Translations under genes and position numbers: made by a program | Shown: one piece after another, positions 15,266-22,088 of the stretch | Position numbering within the stretch: position 1 is the stretch's first letter | Layout of the letters: each line of letters begins with the position of its first letter | Origin: a virus | Reading direction: 5' to 3' (one strand) | DNA: 25,109 bases | Virus record (IMG/VR): IMGVR_UViG_3300020411_002758 | Span: 1 to 25,109 of that record | Notes under the pieces: model-generated | Seen by the model: the letters and a program-made list of their open reading frames with translations, nothing else | Told to the model about the DNA's origin: nothing | The model's database searches: none

Positions 15266-16094
15266 ATATAAATTCCTTTAAGTCCTCTACTCTTTGTTGG
15301 GTTAAATCTCCCGGATCTGTTCCTCTTGCTATAGGTAGTATATTACTGAATAACTGAGCTTCGTCACATAGTTCTGCTACTTTTTCTGCAGCACTTTGTC
15401 CCGCGTCGTCTCCATCAAAAAAGATGTGTATTCCTTGTACACCTATAATTTTCAATAAAGATATCTTGTAGATATCCATATTATTAGTTCCAAAACAGCA
15501 AACGGCATTTGTAAGGCCCTTATCTATTAAGTTAAGAGCATCAAAAATACCTTCTACTAAAATTATTGTTCCTTCTATAATATCTGGCATAGCAGGAAAC
15601 AAAGGCATTTTACTACCACGAGGATGTATCATATACTTCGGTATAATATTACTATTTAGTCCTCTTCCTAAAAAGACTCTAGTTTTTCCAGACATATCTT
15701 TTATAGGAAACACAAGCCTGCCTGCATACTCTTTTTGAACGTGAGTAAAGGCTTCATACTTAGCAAGTGTTTCTGCAGAGATACCGCGAAAACTTCCCAC
15801 GAAAGGCATAGCTTTTGCAGGCATCTTTAGTCCTACATTTTCTGCTCTAGTCTCAGTAATTTTAGAACGTAGTCTATGTAATCTGACTTCTTTTGCACTC
15901 TGAACTTTGCCGAAATGTGTAAAGATATTACCGCGAAAACCACAACTAAAGCAGTGCATAACGCCCGTAACCTTATCTACACGAAGAGAAGGATTATGGT
16001 CATCATGGTCTGGATTTAAACACTTGATCTGAAAGTCTTGTCCAGATACAGTGTATACCAGCTTTTCTTTATTTAAAAGTTCTATTACATCCAT
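15258..16094 (-). CDS. DnaG-type DNA primase (stand-alone)
   Basis: Makes RNA primers for lagging-strand synthesis. The N-terminal zinc site is CLNPDH...CFSC (C25, H30, C48, C51). A linker follows, then a TOPRIM domain with LVEGIFDAL (E181) and FFDGDDAG (D227, D229, D230). At 278 residues it lacks the C-terminal helicase-binding domain of bacterial DnaG and the helicase fusion of T7 gp4; the helicase is encoded separately at 17073-18407. The ATG is exactly 7 nt after the -10 of the promoter at 16101-16129 and has no ribosome site, so the mRNA from this promoter should be leaderless. Its end overlaps the polymerase start. Confidence 0.94.
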   Translation of the reverse strand: MDVIELLNKEKLVYTVSGQDFQIKCLNPDHDDHNPSLRVDKVTGVMHCFSCGFRGNIFTHFGKVQSAKEVRLHRLRSKITETRAENVGLKMPAKAMPFVGSFRGISAETLAKYEAFTHVQKEYAGRLVFPIKDMSGKTRVFLGRGLNSNIIPKYMIHPRGSKMPLFPAMPDIIEGTIILVEGIFDALNLIDKGLTNAVCCFGTNNMDIYKISLLKIIGVQGIHIFFDGDDAGQSAAEKVAELCDEAQLFSNILPIARGTDPGDLTQQRVEDLKEFIYG

Positions 16095-16100
16095 TTATAT

Positions 16101-16129
16101 ATTATCTCAAATTTTAAGAAAAATGTCAA
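16101..16129 (-). promoter_or_regulatory. Sigma-70 promoter for the primase-polymerase operon
   Basis: Minus strand: TTGACA (16124-16129), 17-bp spacer ending TTTGA, GATAAT (16101-16106), with extended -10 TGA. The -35 box contains the TGA stop of thyX. The primase ATG begins at the expected transcription start. Confidence 0.88.
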
Positions 16130-16767
16130 GATTTAATTATGGGAAAGATAGAAGCAATCACCTCTGCTACTGCTAATGCAATTTCTGAGTGCTCTAGTTG
16201 AGTGCCGTTTTCTTTTCTTAATTCAACATAATGAACCCAGCTTCTTAATGTACCATTCACATAAAGCCTACTTACTGTATTTCCTTCAGGCAGTATTGCT
16301 CTTGCTTGTTCTTTAGCTATACCGTTTTTAATAGCCCACTCGTAAGCCTCTGTTGCAGTTTCTATTACTACTTCCTGCTTCCAAGCCCATTCTTCACGTA
16401 ATTTTGCATCTTCTGTAGGAATACTATTTTGTCTGTTCTTAGGATCTTGTAGTCTTGCTTCCCGTATCTCAAACTGTAAGTCTTTTGTAGGATCTGCGTA
16501 TCTTTGAGAAAACTCTTGAAAAGCAAAACTTCTATGTCTTAGTATCTGACGTGCAATATCACGAGTTGTTTCAATCTCTAAACACGCACTTACCATTTCT
16601 AAAGGAGACCAGTGTTTGTGTTTGATTAAATACTTTACTAATTTTTCACTAGTTTCTTTATTATTTTGGTTTCCAGGATTACTAACTCTAGCACAATAAG
16701 CTACCAAATCTAATGCTGATTCATTGTAGTCAGGCGCTTGACTGTGACTAATTAATTTAACTTTCAT
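16126..16767 (-). CDS. thyX: Flavin-dependent thymidylate synthase
   Basis: Methylates dUMP to dTMP using FAD, NAD(P)H and methylene-tetrahydrofolate. The signature RHR (77-79) followed by FAFQEFSQRY, with S87 and R89, is the ThyX motif RHRx7S. The C-terminal half contains RAILPEGNTVSRLYVNGTLR, the second conserved block. At 213 residues it is the standard length. The ribosome site AAGGAAA lies 6 nt upstream of the ATG. It lies between a 26-residue membrane peptide and the primase promoter, and its stop codon falls inside that promoter's -35 box. Together with RNR and MazG it feeds dTTP to phage replication independently of host ThyA. Confidence 0.95.
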   Translation of the reverse strand: MKVKLISHSQAPDYNESALDLVAYCARVSNPGNQNNKETSEKLVKYLIKHKHWSPLEMVSACLEIETTRDIARQILRHRSFAFQEFSQRYADPTKDLQFEIREARLQDPKNRQNSIPTEDAKLREEWAWKQEVVIETATEAYEWAIKNGIAKEQARAILPEGNTVSRLYVNGTLRSWVHYVELRKENGTQLEHSEIALAVAEVIASIFPIIKS

Positions 16768-16782
16768 TTTTATTTTCCTTTT

Positions 16783-16863
16783 TTATATGCCGGTACAACT
16801 ATCTAACATATATGTGACTATTACTAGTATAAGAAAGCAAAGCCAAACTTTTCCTTCACTCAT
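16783..16863 (-). CDS. Putative membrane microprotein upstream of thyX, 26 aa
   Basis: Read from the minus strand. The ATG at 16861-16863 overlaps the stop of the 74-residue gene (ATGAGTGA), with TTGGAG 9 nt upstream. The 26 codons give a short hydrophilic start (MSEGK), a hydrophobic helix (VWLCFLILVIVTYML) and DSCTGI. It fills the otherwise empty gap before thyX, ending 15 nt before its ATG. A good ribosome site plus stop/start overlap make translation plausible. Function unknown; similar microproteins follow nrdA and the polymerase gene. Confidence 0.55.
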   Translation of the reverse strand: MSEGKVWLCFLILVIVTYMLDSCTGI

Positions 16864-17080
16864 CTGTATTACTCCAAGATATTATAGTGTCTTTTTGTAT
16901 ATCTTCCCATTTTTGTCGATCTATATCCCACATAACTAACTTATCGTTATTAGGATTTTGTATTAGCAGATAGTCCTGATCTTGCAGTGTCCCTCTAATC
17001 TTTTTTGTATTTCCAGATATTAAACTGGTGTATTCAATAGTTACTATGCCTTTGCTTAAAGCTTCAATTATATTAATCAT
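16856..17080 (-). CDS. Small SH3-like phage protein (DUF2693-like), 74 aa
   Basis: A beta-rich small protein: GIVTIEYTSLISGNTKKIRG (strands), TLQDQDYL, then DKLVMWDIDRQKWEDIQKDT. The pattern 'strand with basic Lys/Arg, TL, then V-W-D-x-x-x-x-x-W' matches my memory of DUF2693, a small family in phages and bacteria that looks like a nucleic-acid-type SH3 barrel; not verified. I chose the ATG at 17078-17080, which overlaps the helicase stop (GATGATTAA); a TTG one codon earlier is also possible. It is translated together with the helicase, so it may be an accessory to replication. Function unknown. Confidence 0.78.
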   Translation of the reverse strand: MINIIEALSKGIVTIEYTSLISGNTKKIRGTLQDQDYLLIQNPNNDKLVMWDIDRQKWEDIQKDTIISWSNTDE

Positions 17081-18407
17081 CAATCTCCATCTCTTCTTTT
17101 AGCTTGGCCTTTTCCATAGGATTAAGAGCAGACCTTGGCCCAATTTTGAGAGTGTCCCATGCCATTTCACTTGTGAAACTATCCATAGATCCATTACGCA
17201 TTTTCTTACAATCAAATGTTATACATGAGTCTACTTCCGTCCATGTTTCCAGTGCAAAAGCAGCATCAGCCGCATCAAGGATGCCTTTTGCGAAGCGTGC
17301 TTCGCCAGTTGCATCGGTTTGGTAAGGAGAAAAGATGAGCACACCGTAATCTTGTGCATACTGTTTCAATGCCTTACTAACTTCGATTTGCTCTGTCCAA
17401 TCATACTGACCATTACGTCCTGGAGTACTTGAACGTTTGACTTGGTTTAAATAGTCAACTATTACTACTTTTATATCCGATACCGATATCTTATGCTCTA
17501 TTTCAGATTTGATCTTCGCTAGAGTAAGAGAAGGTTCATATACTATATCCATTTGTGTAGGTCTTAATTCTAACTTAGTAACATCTTGTTGAAACTTATC
17601 AAAATCTCTTGTCTCTAAGTAACGATTCAGCGTTTCCTCGCTCCCTTCGAACCTTCCAGCTTGAAACTTAGCGAGTATATCGTATTCTATATCCGATATC
17701 ATTCTCTCATTTATCCTCTTTAGAGGAATACCTGTAGCGGTAGAAACCATTCGTCTGAATACTTGTTCTTTAGTCATTTCTATTGTAAAATATAAAGAAC
17801 TCGCATCGTTTAAGTACTGATTTACTGCAATATTTGTACAGGTAAAAGATTTACCAGCACCTCTTCTACCTCCAAGAAGTATAAGATCCTGTTTGGTAAA
17901 TCGCATTCCTTGGTCGTATTCATCATTCAGACCTAAAGGAATATAACTTTGAATATCTTCTTCTGTTGCTAAAATAGATATTTTTTGCATACTAACAGAT
18001 TCAGTATCCAAATCAACTTTATTTCTTAGAGTAAGAACTATCTCTTCCATAGCTTCTATATTCTCTTCGGCACGAGACATTGCTACAGAGTTATCCAAAT
18101 ACTTATCTATTTCATCAAGTATTTCTCCTTGAGTGTATTCATTTTTTAGATACTCAAGAAGAAGGTAGGGTTCCGATTCTATGTCTAAAGATTTTAAGGC
18201 TGTTACTTTTTCTTTTACTTCCCTACTGGGTACACTAAGTAGTAAATCATCAAAAGTAGGTAAAGCGTTTTCCAGCTCAAAATGTTTAGAGATAGCACGG
18301 TAAATACTATGATATTCTTTGGGTAAATAATGAAGTTGCAGGTTCCCCCAGGTTTCTAAATCCTGTTCGGTAATAACAGAGCTGAGTAGGGCTGAGGCAA
18401 TATTCAT
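17073..18407 (-). CDS. Replicative DNA helicase, DnaB/T4 gp41-like
   Basis: A ring helicase that unwinds the fork and recruits primase. The N-terminal helical domain (about 1-135) is followed by a RecA-fold ATPase: Walker A GGRRGAGKS (179-187), SLYFTIEMTKEQV (motif with Glu for water activation, 204-216), Walker B VVIVDYLNQVKR (314-325), sensor segment GVLIFSPYQTD (355-365) and a DAADAAFALE C-terminal block with FDCKKMRNG. At 444 residues it fits gp41 and DnaB family lengths. It starts 25 nt after the hairpin terminator of the HTH gene; no consensus promoter is visible, so expression probably relies on read-through or a weak promoter. It overlaps the 74-aa gene at its end. Confidence 0.93.
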   Translation of the reverse strand: MNIASALLSSVITEQDLETWGNLQLHYLPKEYHSIYRAISKHFELENALPTFDDLLLSVPSREVKEKVTALKSLDIESEPYLLLEYLKNEYTQGEILDEIDKYLDNSVAMSRAEENIEAMEEIVLTLRNKVDLDTESVSMQKISILATEEDIQSYIPLGLNDEYDQGMRFTKQDLILLGGRRGAGKSFTCTNIAVNQYLNDASSLYFTIEMTKEQVFRRMVSTATGIPLKRINERMISDIEYDILAKFQAGRFEGSEETLNRYLETRDFDKFQQDVTKLELRPTQMDIVYEPSLTLAKIKSEIEHKISVSDIKVVIVDYLNQVKRSSTPGRNGQYDWTEQIEVSKALKQYAQDYGVLIFSPYQTDATGEARFAKGILDAADAAFALETWTEVDSCITFDCKKMRNGSMDSFTSEMAWDTLKIGPRSALNPMEKAKLKEEMEIDD

Positions 18408-18431
18408 CTAATATTCTTACGTTTTTTGAAG

Positions 18432-18465
18432 CCAAAGAAAGGCGGACACCGCTAAGTATCCGCCT
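18432..18465 (-). terminator. Intrinsic terminator after four-module HTH gene
   Basis: On the minus strand a 10-bp stem (arms 18456-18465 and 18440-18449, with one G-U pair) with a 6-nt loop is followed by TTTCTTT. It is GC-rich in an AT-rich region and lies 22 nt past the stop of the 241-residue gene. Confidence 0.8.
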
Positions 18466-18486
18466 ATCAATTGAATCAAAAGACTC

Positions 18487-19212
18487 TTAACCTGCTGCTT
18501 TTTCTTTTTTAGCGGCTCCGTCGTAGTCTTGTGCGATGAGACCTCGTCGAGTAAGCATAGTTTTAACACCACGCTCGGTTTTACCAATCTCTTCTGCGAT
18601 TTCCTCTACCGTCATATCGGAAATATCACCAAGCTCAGTCAACGGATCGACTGTATTAGCAGATTTAGTCTCCCTCTGAGGAGGGATAGCTTCAATCTCT
18701 CCTGTGCGCAGGAAGGACAATGCTTTTCCGCGAATAGAATTAACAGGCCTTTCAAGGGCGTCTGCGATGTCTTCTACAAAAGCACCGTCATTTACCATTT
18801 CCAAGAACGTAGCTTCTTCGTCTTCACTGTAAGTACGAACGCTAACAGGCTTCTCAGCCGGCTTTACATGGTCAGTGAGTTCCATGGAAAGAATTTTTCC
18901 TTGGATTGATTTTGCACTATACTTTCCGCTAGCGAAAGTTTCTGCAATTTCTGCATAAGTATATATGCCAGAGTTGTCCTCAACAAAAGAGGCTAAAGTA
19001 GCTTCTTCTTTTTCAGAAAAGGTACGAGTGCTGGCTGCGGAGGCCAATTCCACTTCGTATCCCATTTTCCTCAGTTTTGAGGAAACTGAACGAGAACTTG
19101 TTTCAAGCGATTCTGCAGCGTCTGCAACGGTAGCTTGAGATACCGGGCTTTCGTCACCGACAAAGCTGGTTAGCTGGTCGGTACGATCTTCAGTCCACTT
19201 AGGTACTGCCAT
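18487..19212 (-). CDS. Four-module HTH/Myb-like DNA-binding protein, 241 aa
   Basis: It contains four similar tri-helical modules at about 5-55, 63-112, 126-170 and 192-230. Modules 1-3 begin with an aromatic followed by T/S-E (KWTED, TFSEKEE, TYSEDEE) and end in a recognition-type helix (SVSSKLRKMGY, SIQGKILSMEL, SIRGKALSFLR). The fourth, TVEEIAEEIGKTERGVKTML followed by TRRGL, resembles the HTH of the 117-residue protein at 21709. The tail is KKEKAAG. This repeated Myb/SANT-like layout points to a DNA-binding or DNA-organising protein or regulator. It starts 1 nt after the ligase C-terminal gene with TTGGAG upstream, and is followed by its own terminator, so it shares the promoter at 19972. 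Target and role unknown. Confidence 0.82.
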   Translation of the reverse strand: MAVPKWTEDRTDQLTSFVGDESPVSQATVADAAESLETSSRSVSSKLRKMGYEVELASAASTRTFSEKEEATLASFVEDNSGIYTYAEIAETFASGKYSAKSIQGKILSMELTDHVKPAEKPVSVRTYSEDEEATFLEMVNDGAFVEDIADALERPVNSIRGKALSFLRTGEIEAIPPQRETKSANTVDPLTELGDISDMTVEEIAEEIGKTERGVKTMLTRRGLIAQDYDGAAKKEKAAG

Positions 19213-19213
19213 A

Positions 19214-19945
19214 TCAAATCTCCAAAATATTTGTTACTATTTTTATTCCCATTGCCTCTGCTTTTTTAGTTTTGCTTGAAGCAATTCCACTTTCATTAAC
19301 TAAGACTTGCGTCTTTTTAGTTATGTTATCTTTCAACACAAAGCCTTTTTCAGCTAAGAACGGTTCTGCTTCTTTCTTGGTTTTAAAAGAAGCTAGCTTA
19401 CCAGATATTACAACCTCTACCATATTATGACTAAGGTTTGTTGTTACCTTCCAAGAGAAAGGCAGTAACTTCCAGTTTGTAGTCCTCTTCCAATTAAGAA
19501 GATTTTCCGTTGTTTTTGGTCCGAGTCCTGCTTTATTACAAGTTTCCGTTGTAATCTCATCTATGTGAGATACATACTTACATATCTTCTCTGCAGCAGT
19601 CCGGCCAAACAAGGGTATAGAAAATGCTGGGAGCAAGTCTTGTAATCCTGCTCTTTTACTGTATTCTATTTCTGACAGCAGTTTGTCACTAATCAACTTA
19701 CTACCCAGCTTTAACTCTACAAAATCTTTATCTATGGTATAAATTTCGTCAAGAGACTGTAGCCCTAACTTAGCTATTGTTTTTGGTCCCAAACCTTTTA
19801 TTCGTAAGGAACTAGCAAAGTGTTGTATAATCTTGTCACCTTTTGCACCACAGCTAGAATTGATACAATACAGCATATCGTTTCTCCACTCAACCTCTCC
19901 CAAACAACTTGGACATTGTGTAGGTGGAGTTATTTCTTTTAGCAT
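19214..19945 (-). CDS. NAD+-dependent DNA ligase, C-terminal half (Zn finger, HhH, BRCT)
   Basis: A four-cysteine zinc finger (C16/C19...C32/C37 in the frame counted from the TTG at 19960; 11, 14, 27 and 32 from the ATG) is followed by helix-hairpin-helix repeats (SLRIKGLGPKTIAKLG; AGLGPKTTENLLNWK) and a C-terminal BRCT domain (VVISGKLASFKTKKEAEPFL... SSKTKKAEAMGIKI). This is exactly the C-terminal half of bacterial LigA; the catalytic half is the neighbouring upstream gene. It has its own promoter (19972-20001) and a ribosome site GGGAAAG before the ATG at 19945, which I chose over the TTG at 19960. The two proteins presumably assemble into one ligase; phage T5 is also annotated with separate ligase A and B subunits. 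Confidence 0.9.
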   Translation of the reverse strand: MLKEITPPTQCPSCLGEVEWRNDMLYCINSSCGAKGDKIIQHFASSLRIKGLGPKTIAKLGLQSLDEIYTIDKDFVELKLGSKLISDKLLSEIEYSKRAGLQDLLPAFSIPLFGRTAAEKICKYVSHIDEITTETCNKAGLGPKTTENLLNWKRTTNWKLLPFSWKVTTNLSHNMVEVVISGKLASFKTKKEAEPFLAEKGFVLKDNITKKTQVLVNESGIASSKTKKAEAMGIKIVTNILEI

Positions 19946-19971
19946 GTGGTTCTTTCCCAAAGTGAGTATAT

Positions 19972-20001
19972 ATTATAACAAAAGTAATCAATAAAAGTCA
20001 A
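19972..20001 (-). promoter_or_regulatory. Sigma-70 promoter between the two ligase genes
   Basis: Minus strand: TTGACT (19996-20001), 18-bp spacer and TATAAT (19972-19977), preceded by TG. It starts right after the TAA of the ligase N-terminal gene; the ATG of the C-terminal gene lies 27 nt after the -10, like most of its sister promoters. Confidence 0.85.
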
Positions 20002-20004
20002 GAT

Positions 20005-20976
20005 TTATTTTTTCACACGTCCGGTAATTCTAGGAATTATATCTCCCGATCTAATCACACTTACCTGACATCCGATTTCTAGATCCAAACTTTCGATGTA
20101 TTTCATGTTATGTAACGTAGCTCTACTTATAGTAGCGCCATCTATTTCTATAGGCTCTAGTATTGCTACAGGAGATATTACTCCTGATTTTCCTACTTGC
20201 CATTCAACGTCTGTAAGGGTTGTTTCTACAGCTTCCTTTCTGACTTTATACGCAAAAGCCCCTCTAGGATGGTGCGCTGTATACCCCAACTTCTCAAAAA
20301 TTTTGTTAGAGTCTAGCCTCCAAACTATACCGTCTTGAGGAAACTCATTCCAGTCCCTATCCAGAACAGTGCTAAATCGTAGACCTTGTAATTTTGTCAT
20401 ATCTCCAGCATAGCTGTTAGATAAGTAAGGCATAACACCGTGTGCGACAAAGGTCAAGTCACGAGAGAGAAACTCGTTTATATCCTTCAGGTTCAAAGCA
20501 CCTGCAGCATAATTACGAGCATTGGGTATTGTTTTGGGAGAGACAATCTCTCCCGTGACTTGAATTTCTTTGTCTGTTATAGGCACTGTTTTAGGTACTA
20601 GAAAGCATACTGGAGAAAGAAACTTAGAAGTAATATCTATACCTTCTTTTCCATCTCCGCGTGTTAGTACTCTTTCTAATACTCCCTGTTTATACTGTAA
20701 AGCTACTGATGCTCCATCAAGTTTTGGAGTAGTCAAAACACTTTTATCAGAATAAGAAGCTAGAGGGTGCTCTCCCGAGTCTGAGAAGTGCTTTTGTAAG
20801 CTATACATTCGATACATATGCTTAACTCTAGCACCATCAAGATTATATCCTACTTTATTCCAGTCATGCTCTTCTGCCAAACGATCAAACTGTTCGTCAG
20901 ACATAATAGGAGAACCTTCATAATAAGCTTTACTTGCTTTTTCTAGTAGCTCTATAACTTGTGCTTTTAATCTCAA
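20005..20976 (-). CDS. NAD+-dependent DNA ligase, N-terminal catalytic half
   Basis: Seals nicks via an enzyme-AMP intermediate. The NMN-binding domain Ia region is AYYEGSPIMSDEQFDRL (17-33). The adenylation lysine is K85 in TPKLDG, followed by RGDGKEG (106-112), TGEIV (141-145), the ARNYAAGALN block (153-162), DGIVWRLD (215-222) and FAYK (241-244). The OB domain is present: WQVGKSGVISPVAILEP and RATLHN, ending RSGDIIPRITGRVKK. The gene stops exactly where LigA would continue into its zinc finger, which is the next gene. At 323 residues it is about half of LigA. The start is TTG (20974-20976) with GAGGAAAG upstream; it lies 28 nt after the -10 of its promoter. Confidence 0.92.
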   Translation of the reverse strand: MRLKAQVIELLEKASKAYYEGSPIMSDEQFDRLAEEHDWNKVGYNLDGARVKHMYRMYSLQKHFSDSGEHPLASYSDKSVLTTPKLDGASVALQYKQGVLERVLTRGDGKEGIDITSKFLSPVCFLVPKTVPITDKEIQVTGEIVSPKTIPNARNYAAGALNLKDINEFLSRDLTFVAHGVMPYLSNSYAGDMTKLQGLRFSTVLDRDWNEFPQDGIVWRLDSNKIFEKLGYTAHHPRGAFAYKVRKEAVETTLTDVEWQVGKSGVISPVAILEPIEIDGATISRATLHNMKYIESLDLEIGCQVSVIRSGDIIPRITGRVKK

Positions 20977-21003
20977 AATGCTTTCCTCAACTTTCTAAAA
21001 CAT

Positions 21004-21032
21004 ATTATCTCAAAAAACAGGGAAATTGTCAA
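21004..21032 (-). promoter_or_regulatory. Sigma-70 promoter for the ligase N-terminal gene
   Basis: Minus strand: TTGACA (21027-21032), 17-bp spacer ending TTTGA, GATAAT (21004-21009) with extended -10. The TGA stop of the PC4-like gene lies inside the -35 box. The upstream flank ATAGTTC is shared with two other promoters. Confidence 0.9.
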
Positions 21033-21334
21033 GAACTATTATAAGCTTCGGTAAAAGCATCCTGGAAATGTTCAAGTATCCTATCTCTACTTTCAGCAAG
21101 AGACAGGATTTCTACTAATCCGGTAAATAGTTCGTAAGAATTAGTAAGGTCAAGCGGCATTGCTATACCATCTTTTGTAGGTAACCAATCTTCTTCAAAG
21201 CTCAAATAATACTTCCTTAAATGTAAATACTCTCTTCCTCTAAACGTATTTACGGTTAATCTTATCTGAAATGCCCCGTCTTCTGAAACATGAACTATTC
21301 GGCTAAATTCTTCAGGAGCCTGCCAAATATCCAT
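21029..21334 (-). CDS. PC4-like ssDNA-binding/transcription coactivator protein, 101 aa
   Basis: The central region reads like the PC4/Sub1 fold: AFQIRLTVNTFRGREYLHLR (strands 1-2 with R-x-Y/F-L-x-I/L-R), KYYLSFEEDWLPTKDGIAM (the 'P-T/G-K-x-G-I' turn before strand 4), then a long helix SYELFTGLVEILSLAES. PC4-like proteins are dimers that bind ssDNA or melted promoters; some phages encode them. It starts at the stop of the 88-residue gene (TGATG overlap), and its own stop lies in the -35 box of the ligase promoter. A role in transcription or ssDNA handling is inferred from fold only. Moderately confident in the family. Confidence 0.72.
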   Translation of the reverse strand: MDIWQAPEEFSRIVHVSEDGAFQIRLTVNTFRGREYLHLRKYYLSFEEDWLPTKDGIAMPLDLTNSYELFTGLVEILSLAESRDRILEHFQDAFTEAYNSS

Positions 21335-21600
21335 CAGCGTTCGTTTTTTAGTACTGCAGCGAGAGGAACAATGCTAGTTACTTTTTCAGGTTTCAGTAAG
21401 CGGTAAGAATCAGTATCCCAGCAAAAAAGTAAAACACTATCATTACTTTCTTTTGCTCGATTCTTTTTAGCTTGAATATATTTTGGCGAAAAATCTAAAG
21501 TACAAACATTATACTTTAGTTTGTTTGAATTAGTACTCCTATAAGTAATTATTGCATCGCCATACTTATTAACAGTATCTATAAAGTCTTGTTTAGTCAC
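21334..21600 (-). CDS. Conserved hypothetical protein upstream of PC4-like gene, 88 aa
   Basis: Not assigned. The sequence has AIITYRSTNSNKLKYNVCTL (strand-turn-strand with basic residues), DFSPKYIQAKKNRAK, SVLLFCWDTDSYRLLKPEKV and a hydrophobic end IVPLAAVLKN. It looks like a small beta-barrel with a basic face. The start is GTG (21598-21600), with TAGGAA about 11 nt upstream. It follows the terminator at 21660-21691, with no consensus promoter in between, and is coupled to the PC4-like gene by a 1-nt overlap, so the two may work together. Function unknown. Confidence 0.75.
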   Translation of the reverse strand: MTKQDFIDTVNKYGDAIITYRSTNSNKLKYNVCTLDFSPKYIQAKKNRAKESNDSVLLFCWDTDSYRLLKPEKVTSIVPLAAVLKNER

Positions 21601-21659
21601 GGATTTTAATTCCTAATCAATCCGCATCAACAAGGTGTTAGGTCATTTCTTTGGGTAAG

Positions 21660-21691
21660 AAAAAACTCGGGGAGTATTTCATCCCCGAGTT
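21660..21691 (-). terminator. Strong intrinsic terminator after 117-aa HTH gene
   Basis: A perfect 9-bp stem, arms AACTCGGGG (21664-21672) and CCCCGAGTT (21683-21691), with a 10-nt loop. On the minus strand the stem ends in a run of T. It lies 18 nt past the stop of the 117-aa gene, closing the short transcript from the promoter at 22089. Confidence 0.92.
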
Positions 21692-21693
21692 CG

Positions 21694-21714
21694 GACTAGC
21701 TTTACTAGCTAGTC
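21694..21714. repeat. Second inverted repeat overlapping the HTH gene stop codon
   Basis: Arms GACTAGC (21694-21700) and GCTAGTC (21708-21714) with a 7-nt loop; the stop codon is inside the second arm. It stacks directly on the terminator hairpin, 2 nt apart. It may stabilise the mRNA end or be an operator for the HTH protein. Confidence 0.7.
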
Positions 21715-22062
21715 ATTTATGGAACGGATTACTCCGGCCAGGTACTGAGCTGCTTTTCCAGACAACTTGTCAATAATATCGTTATCAACAGTTTGCCCCG
21801 CGTCTGTAATAGCGGCAATCAGTTCTTCTTGCATAGCAGCCTTGCTTACGCGGCCACCGCCAGAGGAACCACCGTTCCCATTAGAAGCTGGAGTCTTCTT
21901 AATATATACTCCTGCTTTAGTAAGAATCATACGGACTCCGTTTGGACTTTCGTCTAACTCTTCCGCTATGTCTTTAACAATTTCCATACTAGTCTCAGGA
22001 GTCGGGTTTGCCTCCTCGTACATAGAAACTGCTTCTGCTTTTTTATCGTCATCCCACGCCAT
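21709..22062 (-). CDS. Small HTH DNA-binding protein with Gly-rich linker, 117 aa
   Basis: The N-terminal module (about 1-55) contains IVKDIAEELDESPNGVRMIL followed by TKAGVY, a helix-turn-helix closely resembling the last module of the 241-residue protein at 18487 (TVEEIAEEIGKTERGVKTML). A Gly/Ser/Asn-rich linker (about 59-70) joins it to a helical C-terminal domain (72-117) with SKAAMQEELIAAI and IDKLSGKAAQYLAGVI, possibly for oligomerisation. It is monocistronic, with a consensus promoter (22089-22117), a good ribosome site (TTGGAGAAAT) and a strong terminator, so it is probably produced in large amounts. It could be an abundant nucleoid-like protein or an early regulator; both are inference. 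Confidence 0.8.
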   Translation of the reverse strand: MAWDDDKKAEAVSMYEEANPTPETSMEIVKDIAEELDESPNGVRMILTKAGVYIKKTPASNGNGGSSGGGRVSKAAMQEELIAAITDAGQTVDNDIIDKLSGKAAQYLAGVIRSIND

Positions 22063-22088
22063 TTTTATTTCTCCAAAAATGTCTAAAT

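Noticed and set aside
18408-18431. Promoter for the DnaB-like helicase between the terminator and its ATG
   Set aside because: No pair of boxes with acceptable spacing could be found; read-through is simpler.
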